Part shown: in pieces, positions 1-6,315 of the stretch | Layout of the letters: each line of letters opens with the position of its first letter | How positions within the stretch are numbered: position 1 is the first letter of the stretch | NCBI GenBank assembly: GCA_007124475.1 | Contig: SLFB01000330.1 | Span: forward strand, 1-13,604 | Direction of reading: 5' to 3' | DNA from: Vibrio sp. | GTDB lineage: Bacteria > Pseudomonadota > Gammaproteobacteria > Enterobacterales > Vibrionaceae | Length of the DNA stretch: 13,604 nt | Made by a program: the position numbers and the translations under genes | Notes under the pieces: generated by a model | What the model was told of the DNA's origin: nothing | The model's database searches: none | The model's input: the letters and a program-made list of their open reading frames with translations, nothing else

Positions 1-4
1 GGCT

Positions 5-1159
5 ATGAACAAAAAGATACCTTTCGGAGTATTCATGCTCCCTCTATTGATTGCTTCCAATGCTGACGCGGCTAACTATGCAATAGAAGCTCGTGGTGAT
101 GCTATGGGGGGCGTTGGTGTTGTTTCCGCGAATTATTTAACCGCGCCATTTTATAACCCAGCCCTAGTTGCCGTTTATCGACGAAATGATGATGCGGGAA
201 TGATTTTACCCAGTGTTGGGCTTAGTTATGACGATCAAGACAAACTAGTTAAAAGCTTTAGTGACATTGCTGATCTTATTAATACTAATAACCTGGCATT
301 AGATTCTGAGCTAGAAGCGGAACTCAATGCTATCGATGGTAAAGTTATTAACGCTGATGTTGGCGGCGTTGTCGCATTTGGTATACCCAATCGTTATATT
401 TCGGCCAATATTTTTGGTAAAGCTTATAGTGAAATTTACGCGGCCCCTCGGATAGAAAATAATTGTCCTAACAGTTCCCCTGGTTCTTCACAGTGCACTT
501 TTGAGCGAGCTCAAAATAGTGGTATCAATGCAGTATCCATTGGTGTCACTGAAGTGGGTATATCGCTGGCTAAATATCAGTACTTTTTAGGGCAACATAT
601 GGCAATTGGTATTACCCCCAAACTGCAACGTATCTATACTTTTCTGTTTGTCACAGACTTTGAAGATTATGAACTGAAAGATTTATTAGACAACGGTACA
701 GGGGAAACGACCTTTAATTTTGATGCTGGCGCTGTATGGTTTTACGGTCCTTATCGTTTTGGGATTGCAGCATCCAACTTAATCAGCCGAGATATAAAAA
801 CCAAGGAAGTCAATTCCGTTCAGTATGACTATCAAATTCGCCCTCAAGTCACTTTAGGAGCCGGTTTGGTTGCTGATTATGCGACGTTAAGTGTTGATTA
901 TGATTTAAATGTCGATCGCCGTTTCAGCAATTTTGCCGACGATACTCAGATGCTGCGGGTTGGTGGCGAAGTGGATATTATGCGCCAATTGAAACTCAGA
1001 GTTGGTTATAAAAAGAACCTAGCCTATAGTGGACGAGAAGGGACGATTACTGCCGGTATTGGCTTATCACCACTTAATATTGTTCAATTAGACATTGGCG
1101 TTAGCTATACCAATGAAAATGCAATGGGAGCATTTGTAAACTTTCTTGCTAGTTACTGA
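5..1159 (+). CDS. TraF_2-family outer-membrane beta-barrel-like protein
   Basis: The 384-residue product starts with a Sec signal peptide: MNKK, a hydrophobic stretch to residue 18, and an Ala-x-Ala site (A20-D-A22) before mature ANYAIEAR. The mature start (ARGDAMGGVGVV, then APFYNPALVAV at about 47-57) matches the 'conjugal transfer protein TraF' family (PF13729), which resembles FadL/PorV-type barrels. The rest has many alternating hydrophobic/polar stretches and ends GAFVNFLASY with a terminal aromatic, as expected of an outer-membrane barrel. The only two cysteines, C154 and C164, lie in a Ser/Pro/Asn-rich loop and may form a disulfide. No other transfer genes are nearby, so a conjugation role is unlikely; substrate and function are unknown. 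The start is the ATG four bases into the window, so its ribosome site and promoter cannot be judged. yoaH follows 42 bases downstream on the same strand. Confidence 0.85.
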   Translation: MNKKIPFGVFMLPLLIASNADAANYAIEARGDAMGGVGVVSANYLTAPFYNPALVAVYRRNDDAGMILPSVGLSYDDQDKLVKSFSDIADLINTNNLALDSELEAELNAIDGKVINADVGGVVAFGIPNRYISANIFGKAYSEIYAAPRIENNCPNSSPGSSQCTFERAQNSGINAVSIGVTEVGISLAKYQYFLGQHMAIGITPKLQRIYTFLFVTDFEDYELKDLLDNGTGETTFNFDAGAVWFYGPYRFGIAASNLISRDIKTKEVNSVQYDYQIRPQVTLGAGLVADYATLSVDYDLNVDRRFSNFADDTQMLRVGGEVDIMRQLKLRVGYKKNLAYSGREGTITAGIGLSPLNIVQLDIGVSYTNENAMGAFVNFLASY

Positions 1160-1176
1160 TAGTGTGGATTATAGTA

Positions 1177-1196
1177 GGGCTCCCAACTAGGAGCTC
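1177..1196 (+). promoter_or_regulatory. Hairpin covering the yoaH ribosome-binding site
   Basis: GGGCTCC (1177-1183) pairs with GGAGCTC (1190-1196) around the loop CAACTA, giving a 7-bp stem with one G-U pair. The 3' arm contains AGGAG (1189-1193), the Shine-Dalgarno sequence eight bases before the yoaH ATG. There is no U-run after the stem, so it is not a terminator. Translational control is inferred from the fold alone. Confidence 0.5.
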
Positions 1197-1201
1197 ATAA
1201 T

Positions 1202-1369
1202 ATGTTTAACGATAGTCCAAATCTAACTCATAGTGAACAGCAAGCGGCAGTCGAGAAGATCCAAAAAATGATGTCAGAAGGTATCAGTGCCGCCCAAGCT
1301 ATTCAAATGGTCTCACAAGAGATACGTTCACAACATAGCCAACAACGAGCCGAACAAGATCAAGAATAA
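1202..1369 (+). CDS. yoaH: UPF0181 family protein YoaH
   Basis: A 55-residue protein beginning MFNDSPNLTHSEQQ and containing AVEKIQKMMSEGISAAQAI and a VSQEIR segment. This follows E. coli YoaH (59 residues, MFAGLPSLTHEQQ..., with the same 'EKIQ..M..G.S..QAI..V..E.R' pattern), so family assignment is firm. The fold should be a short helical hairpin in the cytosol; no biochemical function is established. The start is set by AGGAG at 1189-1193 with eight-base spacing. The ribosome site sits in a small hairpin. A strong terminator follows nine bases after the stop, so yoaH is the last gene of the unit that begins with the TraF_2 barrel gene, if the two are co-transcribed. Confidence 0.9.
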   Translation: MFNDSPNLTHSEQQAAVEKIQKMMSEGISAAQAIQMVSQEIRSQHSQQRAEQDQE

Positions 1370-1378
1370 TTATTATTG

Positions 1379-1403
1379 AGAGCACAACGTGCTCTTTTTT
1401 TTT
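1379..1403 (+). terminator. Rho-independent terminator after yoaH
   Basis: AGAGCAC (1379-1385) pairs perfectly with GTGCTCT (1389-1395) around an AAC loop, followed directly by a run of nine T (1395-1403). This ends the TraF_2/yoaH transcription unit. Confidence 0.9.
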
Positions 1404-1411
1404 GCCCACCC

Positions 1412-1421
1412 TAGTGCACTA
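1412..1421. repeat. 10-bp palindrome TAGTGCACTA (copy 1)
   Basis: Perfect palindrome in the gap between the facing yoaH and metY terminators. An identical copy lies at 4082-4091 just before the recombinase-like gene. It may be chance or a protein-binding site. Confidence 0.35.
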
Positions 1422-1493
1422 TAAATTATTATTTGTGAGTCAACAAAATAATCAAATTGAGTTAATGGAAAATATCTTTAACGTCATTGCTGT

Positions 1494-1528
1494 ATAAAAA
1501 GGAAATCAGCGATGGCAATCATCGCTGA
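1494..1528 (-). terminator. Rho-independent terminator after metY
   Basis: On the minus strand a perfect 9-bp stem (plus-strand arms 1506-1514 and 1520-1528, TCAGCGATG with CATCGCTGA, five-base loop) begins just past the metY stop. It is followed by TTTCCTTTTTATA. It faces the yoaH terminator. Confidence 0.85.
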
Positions 1529-1534
1529 ATCGTA

Positions 1535-2809
1535 TTATTGAGATGATGCTTGTAAAGCTTGTTCTAAATCGGCGATTAAATCATCAATATGCTCGATGCC
1601 TATTGATAATCTAACCATGTCTTCAGAAACACCTGCAGATAACAGTTCTTCAGTGTTCAGCTGGCGGTGAGTTGTTGCCGCGGGTATAGCTGCGCAACTT
1701 TTAGCATCGCCAATATTAACCAAACGTAAGATCAGTGTTAACGCATCATAAAACTGGATAGCGGCTTGTTTTCCACCCACAATGCCAAAACTTAATATTC
1801 CTGAAGCGCTACCGGAGAGATATTTTTTAGCTAGAAGATGATCTTTATGGGACTCTAATCCCGCATAGTTTACCCAGCGAACTTGAGGATGTTCAGATAA
1901 CCACTGAGCAATTTTTTGACTATTCTCATTCACTCTTTCAATACGTAGTGCTAAGGTTTCTAGCCCTTGTAAAAGATTCCAGGCCGCTTGAGCACTAAGT
2001 GCAGCGCCTGTATTTCTTAATGGCACTACGCGAGCACGAGCAATAAAAGCTGCAGCGCCAATATCTTGCGCATAATTAACCCCGTGATAAGAGATATCTG
2101 GTTCATTTAATAATGGAAAACGCTGTGGGTATTGATGCCAAGGGAATTTCCCTGAATCGACAATCAAACCACCAATGGTAGTACCATGACCGCCAATATA
2201 TTTCGTGGCAGAATGGATAACAATGTCTGCACCAAACTCAAAAGGGCGAAGTAGGAAAGGGGTTGCGACCGTATTATCAACGATCAAAGGCAGCTCATGT
2301 TGATGTGCAATTGTAGCTAATGACTCTAAATCGACAATACTACCAGATGGATTGCCAATACTTTCACAAAATACAGCTCGTGTTTTATCATCGATCAGAG
2401 CGGCTAAAGCAGTAAAATCGTCTTTATCTACAAAACGAACTTCAATACCTTGTCTGGGTAAAGTATGGGCAAACAAGTTATAAGTTCCACCATATAACTC
2501 GCTGATAGAAATAATGTTATCTCCAGCTTGAGCTATGGTCTGAATGGCATAAGTAATGGCCGCCATACCTGATGCGACCGCTAAAGCGCCGATCCCATCT
2601 TCAAGTGCGGTAATTCTCTGTTCAAGTACGCTACAGGTAGGATTCATGATCCGAGAATAGATGTTACCTTGAACTTTGAGGTCAAAAAGATCTGCAGCAT
2701 GCTGAGCATTATCAAAACTAAATGAGGTTGACTGGTGAATGGGTACCGCGACTGAATGCTGATCGTCAGCTTGGTAGCCATGATGCAAGGCAATGGTTTC
2801 ACGCTTCAT
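1535..2809 (-). CDS. metY: O-acetylhomoserine aminocarboxypropyltransferase (MetY-type)
   Basis: PLP-dependent enzyme of the Cys/Met metabolism family (PF01053), 424 residues, the usual MetY length. MetY makes homocysteine (and with methanethiol, methionine) from O-acetylhomoserine and sulfide in the cytosol. Visible marks: YSR at 51-53 and NPT at 56-58, ELYGGTY with the PLP-stacking Tyr106, VDNT with Asp178, the Schiff-base Lys203 in HSATKYIGGHG, and VRLSIGIEH with Arg400 for the substrate carboxylate. The long insertion after the lysine fits MetY rather than MetB or MetC. Oddity: the usual 'SL..HPAS/TTTH' segment reads SCAAIPAATTH (371-381), with Ile375 at the normal His. The start is the ATG with AAGGA about seven bases upstream. 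It is a single-gene unit with its own terminator. No convincing MetJ boxes are visible upstream. Confidence 0.93.
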   Translation of the reverse strand: MKRETIALHHGYQADDQHSVAVPIHQSTSFSFDNAQHAADLFDLKVQGNIYSRIMNPTCSVLEQRITALEDGIGALAVASGMAAITYAIQTIAQAGDNIISISELYGGTYNLFAHTLPRQGIEVRFVDKDDFTALAALIDDKTRAVFCESIGNPSGSIVDLESLATIAHQHELPLIVDNTVATPFLLRPFEFGADIVIHSATKYIGGHGTTIGGLIVDSGKFPWHQYPQRFPLLNEPDISYHGVNYAQDIGAAAFIARARVVPLRNTGAALSAQAAWNLLQGLETLALRIERVNENSQKIAQWLSEHPQVRWVNYAGLESHKDHLLAKKYLSGSASGILSFGIVGGKQAAIQFYDALTLILRLVNIGDAKSCAAIPAATTHRQLNTEELLSAGVSEDMVRLSIGIEHIDDLIADLEQALQASSQ

Positions 2810-2845
2810 AATATGTCCTTATAGAAGATAACGTTAAAGCTATAG

Positions 2846-3019
2846 GAACATGGCGTTAAGTTCAGTGTCAATGATAAACATCGCACATCAGCCATTGAGA
2901 TAAAAGAAAGTCTATTTGTCTCAGCGCTTATCGGATTTTATCTAATCGATGGGCAGTTGAATCAATGGATCCAAGACATGATGAGTGAACGGAACACTTA
3001 TTATAAACATGAATTATAA
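2846..3019 (+). pseudogene. Possible gene remnant, start-less 57-codon open frame
   Basis: Between a TAG (2843-2845) and a TAA (3017-3019) a frame stays open for 57 codons. It includes segments such as KFSVNDKHRTSAIEIKE and LIDGQLNQWIQDMMSER. The amino-acid composition looks protein-like, and the strand-then-helices pattern ending in WIQ faintly recalls small ribbon-helix-helix regulators. There is no ATG or GTG until the paired ATG near the end, and no ribosome site. An ATG in another frame at 2850 opens only 17 codons, so a frameshifted relic is possible. I do not recognise a family; chance is a real alternative. Confidence 0.2.
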
Positions 3020-3245
3020 ATATGAGTTTTTGCTAAAATGCCTAGTGACTCGCATAAATCCGCAGTACGCATTATCATTGTTATGTTAAATAATATTCAA
3101 AGCTTTATAATTCGCCTTCAATGATTCATTTATACTACTACCTGGTCTGAGCTCCTGGTTTCTTTCTTAAAGTCATGATAGTTAAAATAGACTTTACTGC
3201 CGATTAAACATAAAGCCTATTTACCATAAAATAGCTAATAATCAC

Positions 3246-3267
3246 TCTTGTTATCTTTGATACAAGA
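3246..3267 (-). terminator. Weak stem-loop after yciH
   Basis: TCTTGTTATC (3246-3255) pairs with GATACAAGA (3259-3267) with one bulged T and a three-base loop, just past the yciH stop. On the minus strand it is followed by GTGATTATTAGCTATTTT, not a clean T-run, so termination would be weak. Confidence 0.35.
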
Positions 3268-3273
3268 TGTTTA

Positions 3274-3585
3274 TTAGCCACCGGCTAACTTTACTGTAAA
3301 GCCTTTTTTTTCTAGTAACTGTTTGATTTTTTCTCGCATTTCGCCTTGGATTTCGATGTTGCCGTCTTTAATCGAACCGCCACAACCGCAAGACTTCTTT
3401 AACTCGGCTGCTAATAGCTTTAAGGGAGCATCATCGAGATCTAACCCTTTGATGATAGATACACCTTTACCTTTGCGGCCTTTGGTTTCTTTATGAATCC
3501 TGACAATACCGTCACCTTTAGGGCGTTGAATGGTTTCTTGCTCTGGTTTTATCCGGCCAGTCTCGGTTGAATATACAAGTGTCAT
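3274..3585 (-). CDS. yciH: SUI1/eIF1-like translation factor YciH
   Basis: Small basic protein of the SUI1 (eIF1) family, like E. coli YciH (108 residues). It begins MTLVYSTETGRI and continues with RPKGDGIVRI, GRKGKGVSIIKGLDLDD, AAELKKSCGCGG (59-70) and a C-terminal VKLAGG. All of these match YciH closely, so the family is firm. YciH binds the 30S subunit and affects initiation fidelity; its in vivo role is less clear. The start is the ATG at 3583-3585, giving 103 residues, because VYSTETGRI is the normal N-terminus and CGGA lies six bases upstream. The longer frame to 3648 would add a Lys/Leu repeat that merely reads through the 3' end of the upstream gene. That gene ends 13 bases before this start, so the two form an operon. 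Confidence 0.93.
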   Translation of the reverse strand: MTLVYSTETGRIKPEQETIQRPKGDGIVRIHKETKGRKGKGVSIIKGLDLDDAPLKLLAAELKKSCGCGGSIKDGNIEIQGEMREKIKQLLEKKGFTVKLAGG

Positions 3586-3598
3586 AATATCCGTAATG

Positions 3599-3988
3599 TT
3601 ATTTTTTAATTTGAGCTTGAGCTTGAGCTTCTGCTTTTTGTTTTGCAATTAAATAGGCTTCAATGTGTTTTTGAATAGCCAGTTTACCACCTTTAATTAA
3701 GCGGCCATTAAAAAAGCAATACCATCCGTTTGCATCTCCAGTATCATTTTTTAGCGTGAAACCATTAAACTGCTCTTGTAATGCTTGAGTGGTTGTCTCT
3801 TGTTTGGTGTTAATAGCCTCAAACTCACTAGGATCTATCAAAGATGCGGTGTCACTCCACCAATCAATGGTTTTCTTTATCGCCGCTAGAGAGCCTTTTA
3901 AAGTTTGTTTTTTTATTTGAACTTGCCAAACGTCGGTAGAATTACCAATACTTCTTAAAGTAAAACCCCGATAGGTTGATATCGCCAT
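3599..3988 (-). CDS. DUF3319 domain protein
   Basis: 129-residue cytosolic protein of the Vibrionaceae DUF3319 family, recognised from YRGFTL, DVWQVQIK, GFTLKNDTG, FNGRLIKG and LAIQKHIEAYL. No signal peptide or membrane segment is present and the function is unknown. Residues 7-44 and 75-112 repeat each other without gaps at an offset of 68: GFTL (8-11 and 76-79), Trp (21 and 89), KG (31-32 and 99-100), AI (36-37 and 104-105), Lys (39 and 107), Ile (41 and 109). The protein is therefore two copies of a roughly 38-residue unit. The C-terminus is an Ala/Gln/Lys tail made by a TTGAGC hexamer repeat. The start ATG has TAGG six bases upstream. It is first in an operon with yciH and diverges from the recombinase-like gene. 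Confidence 0.85.
   Translation of the reverse strand: MAISTYRGFTLRSIGNSTDVWQVQIKKQTLKGSLAAIKKTIDWWSDTASLIDPSEFEAINTKQETTTQALQEQFNGFTLKNDTGDANGWYCFFNGRLIKGGKLAIQKHIEAYLIAKQKAEAQAQAQIKK
3611..3628. repeat. TTGAGC x3 tandem hexamer in the DUF3319 gene
   Basis: Three perfect copies of TTGAGC (minus-strand GCTCAA) encode the Ala-Gln repeats near the C-terminus of the DUF3319 protein. Unit gain or loss would change the tail by two residues without a frameshift. Confidence 0.8.
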
Positions 3989-4025
3989 AATGACCTACTT
4001 AGCATTTTCTTGGTGTTTATCTTAA

Positions 4026-4053
4026 ATAATAATTGTATTCATTGAGTAAGCAA
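4026..4053 (-). promoter_or_regulatory. Possible promoter for DUF3319-yciH
   Basis: On the minus strand TTGCTT (plus 4048-4053) lies 16 bases before TATTAT (plus 4026-4031), 38 bases upstream of the DUF3319 start. The region is very AT-rich, so chance matches are likely. Confidence 0.3.
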
Positions 4054-4081
4054 GTTAATTTAATAAAAAATTAATAAGTTA

Positions 4082-4091
4082 TAGTGCACTA
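4082..4091. repeat. 10-bp palindrome TAGTGCACTA (copy 2)
   Basis: Identical to the palindrome at 1412-1421. This copy ends two bases before the ATG of the recombinase-like gene, where a ribosome site or operator would be expected. Its TAG is also the in-frame stop that fixes that ATG as the first possible start. Confidence 0.4.
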
Positions 4092-4093
4092 GA

Positions 4094-5047
4094 ATGAAGA
4101 GACAGTTAGAACCAATAACTCAACTGCAGCAAATTAAGGCTTTACTAGCCCAATTTAAGCGTCCTATTACTCCAAATCTGTTAGCTGAACTCACCAAAGG
4201 TTACTATCAAAAAAATTCTTTATTAGCATTTAGTAAAGATTGGAACCATTTTGTTGAGTTTTGCCAACTCAAAGCGGTCACGCCACTCCCCGCTTCGGTT
4301 ACCGCAGTTAGGCTATATTTAGAAAAAGAAGCTCGGCACAGAAAGTTCAGTACCATTCGCCGTTACTATTTAACAATTAGCTTAATCCATTATCTGCTAA
4401 ACCAAAAAGATCCAACCAATAGTCGTCATGTGCGACAACTTATGCAGCAACTACGCATCGAAAAACAGGGTGATGAAAAACAAGCAGACTGTTTTACTCG
4501 TGAACATTTAGAGCAACTTTATGAAAAGCTTAAAGACAATAAAAGCTATTTAGCTATCCGAGATTTAGCCCTCTATCACCTTATGTTTGAGTGTGCGATG
4601 AAGCGAGGCGAGTTAAAAAAACTCACTTTTTCAGCTCTTGCCGACGATTTTTCTTCTCTCACTTTAGCCAATGCGAATTATCAATTATCCACAACCTCTC
4701 AACGTGTCTTAAAGCGTTGGGTTGAGTGTCTTTCTATACGATCAGGCACGGTTTTTCGCTCCATTGACCGGCACGGCAATATTCATCAAGGTGAATTAGA
4801 TGACTCCTCTATTTATCGAATTTTACGCCGTGCTGGCCAATTAATTGACCAGCCTCATTTAAAGTTTTCGGGTCAATCCACACGTATTGGCGCTGTTAAA
4901 GAGCTAGCAGAACAAGGCTACGATACCAAAGACATCCAACATTTTGGTCGCTGGCTCTGCCCTGCTATGCCGAATCAATATTTAGGCAATCTTAACTCCG
5001 CGCAACGGGATAAGCTAAAATTCATTAAGATAAAGCCTTGGGATTAA
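4094..5047 (+). CDS. Tyrosine recombinase/integrase-like protein, degenerate active site
   Basis: 317 residues with the two-domain layout of phage-integrase family recombinases: a helical DNA-binding half (about 20-120, including FSTIRRYYLTISLIHYLL) and a catalytic half (about 133-317, from REHLEQLYEKL). Catalytic positions by eye: RDLALYHLMFECAMKRGELKKL puts Lys170 (then Arg171) where 'G/A-L-R' normally supplies the first Arg. The HxxR motif reads GQSTR, with Gln261 in place of His and Arg264 kept. GRW gives Trp287, and Tyr296 in NQYLG is the expected nucleophile. Activity may be lost or altered. No phage genes, excisionase or att-like repeats flank it, so it may be a domesticated chromosomal gene. 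An in-frame TAG at 4082-4084 fixes ATG 4094 as the earliest start, and no Shine-Dalgarno sequence is visible. Its 3' end overlaps convergent ddl by 23 bases. Confidence 0.8.
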   Translation: MKRQLEPITQLQQIKALLAQFKRPITPNLLAELTKGYYQKNSLLAFSKDWNHFVEFCQLKAVTPLPASVTAVRLYLEKEARHRKFSTIRRYYLTISLIHYLLNQKDPTNSRHVRQLMQQLRIEKQGDEKQADCFTREHLEQLYEKLKDNKSYLAIRDLALYHLMFECAMKRGELKKLTFSALADDFSSLTLANANYQLSTTSQRVLKRWVECLSIRSGTVFRSIDRHGNIHQGELDDSSIYRILRRAGQLIDQPHLKFSGQSTRIGAVKELAEQGYDTKDIQHFGRWLCPAMPNQYLGNLNSAQRDKLKFIKIKPWD

Positions 5048-6035
5048 CCGAACGTTGAATGCAGTCGTTTAAAAACTCTGAAAATCTAGGTCCATGATGC
5101 TCAAGCATTTTGGGAAACATTGATATTGGTGTCATTCCAGGGAAGGTATTAACTTCATTCAAGTATATCTCACCTTGCGCGGTCAGAAAGAAATCGATTC
5201 GCGCGAGGTGCTTCAGCTTCATGTGACGAAATACTTTTTCAGCGTAGCAACGAATTAGCTCTGACTGCTGGCTTGTCAGCCCATCCGCTACGACATGTGT
5301 TACTGAGTGGCTATTCGCACTGTATTTTTCTTCGTAGCTATAAAAAGCATCTTCAGGTGCGATTATCTCTCCTGGTTGAGTAATATGTAACATTCCATCG
5401 TACTCATAAGCGGCAACTTCTAATTCACGAGGTTTTACCGCTTGTTCAATTAATACCTGATCTGAAAAAGTAAACGCCAAACGAACCGCTTCTGCTATTT
5501 GCTGTTTCTCCGTGATTTTATAGCAACCAACGGAAGAGCCTTGACGCGCCGCTTTCACAAAAATAGCACCCCATTGCTCATAAGCTTGTTCTGCTTGATC
5601 TATGCTGTGCTGATCGTTGTCACTTAAGAACAAGTAAGGTGTGTTAGGGATACCAAGGGCATCATACCAAAGCTTAGAGGTAATTTTATTGAAGCTATTG
5701 CTGCTCGCTTCTGGTCCACAGCCTAGATAAGGGATGCCAGCCAATTCGAGCATTGATTGAATATCACCCGTTTCACCAGGATAACCATGGATACAGGGAA
5801 TAACAAAATCAATTGGTTGCGAACCTTGTGAACTATTTAGTGAGGCCGAATTAGTATCGAGATAAACCATTTCATCTGCTTGAGTAAACCAGCCCGTTGG
5901 TTTCATCTCGACACGTACAACATCGAATAAGTTGCTTAAATGGAGTTGCTGTTGCAGATAGTCCGCAGATACAAGGGAGATCTCATGTTCGGAAGCTCCG
6001 CCACCACAGAGAAGTAAAATAGTTGTTTTGTTCAT
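5025..6035 (-). CDS. ddl: D-alanine--D-alanine ligase
   Basis: ATP-grasp enzyme joining two D-alanines for peptidoglycan precursors in the cytosol. With the start at 6035 it has 336 residues and begins MNKTTILLLCGGGASEHEIS, as expected for Vibrionaceae Ddl. Motifs in order: GGGASEHEIS (11-20), HGYPGETGDIQ (83-93), VKAARQGSSVG (160-170), RELEVAA (203-209), YSYEEKYS (232-239), ARIDFF (278-283) and NEVNTFPGMTPIS (293-305). All the usual ATP and D-Ala binding blocks are present, so it should be active. An upstream in-frame ATG at 6092 would add 19 residues unlike any Ddl N-terminus, so I chose 6035, though only a weak GGAA lies near it. A strong AAGGAGGT (6072-6079) sits oddly far upstream. The gene overlaps the recombinase-like gene tail to tail. 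Confidence 0.93.
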   Translation of the reverse strand: MNKTTILLLCGGGASEHEISLVSADYLQQQLHLSNLFDVVRVEMKPTGWFTQADEMVYLDTNSASLNSSQGSQPIDFVIPCIHGYPGETGDIQSMLELAGIPYLGCGPEASSNSFNKITSKLWYDALGIPNTPYLFLSDNDQHSIDQAEQAYEQWGAIFVKAARQGSSVGCYKITEKQQIAEAVRLAFTFSDQVLIEQAVKPRELEVAAYEYDGMLHITQPGEIIAPEDAFYSYEEKYSANSHSVTHVVADGLTSQQSELIRCYAEKVFRHMKLKHLARIDFFLTAQGEIYLNEVNTFPGMTPISMFPKMLEHHGPRFSEFLNDCIQRSVNPKALS

Positions 6036-6284
6036 TAAATGATTCCGCCGCACAAAATAAAAGCTATTGCTACCTCCTTCAATAATCAACATTTCAATCG
6101 TCTGATAAAAACGACAACACGAGTACCGCTGTCTATTCTAAAATTAAGAAGTATGTTGATATTATAAGGAGCATCATTACCGCTATGATAGACAATTCAG
6201 CCGCAAGGTACACTATAGAAAGTGATTTATTGATGTGGTTGTTGAATCCATGAGCAGGCGAGAAAAATGTTAATCGTCATTACA

Positions 6285-6315
6285 TATACCCCTCCTACTT
6301 GAAGTTGCCGCAGTG
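6285..6315 (-). repeat. Partial ERIC end, tandem with the full copy
   Basis: 31 bases starting TATACCCCTCCTACTTGAAG match the first 31 bases of the adjoining full ERIC (6316-6346) with five differences, in the same orientation. This is a duplicated ERIC terminus or the remnant of an older element. Confidence 0.75.

Larger units (their letters stand above)
2810..3273. other. Gene-poor intergenic stretch between metY and yciH
   Basis: 464 bases, AT-rich, with no convincing gene. It contains the metY leader (AAGGA at about 2816-2820 on minus). A perfect minus-strand TTGACA (plus 2866-2871) has no good -10 at 17 bases; the nearest, TATAGC at 2839-2844, is 21 bases away. There is also a start-less plus-strand open frame at 2846-3019 and a weak hairpin at 3246-3267. 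A 28-codon ATG frame at 3038-3124 has no ribosome site and was not accepted. Confidence 0.6.

Noticed and set aside
5..1159. Part of a conjugation system
   Set aside because: Only the family name suggests it; no other transfer gene is nearby and the protein looks like an outer-membrane barrel.
2810..2900. MetJ boxes or SAM riboswitch before metY
   Set aside because: No tandem AGACGTCT-like boxes and no SAM-riboswitch-like helices are visible in the leader.
3038..3124. 28-codon plus-strand ATG frame
   Set aside because: No ribosome site and unremarkable sequence in AT-rich DNA.
3586..3648. Longer yciH start adding 21 residues
   Set aside because: The extension reads the TTGAGC repeat of the upstream gene in another frame as Lys/Leu repeats; the normal YciH N-terminus begins at 3585.
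6185..6253. 22-codon plus-strand frame with AAGGAG upstream
   Set aside because: The ribosome-site spacing of 13 bases is too long and the short product has no recognisable feature.
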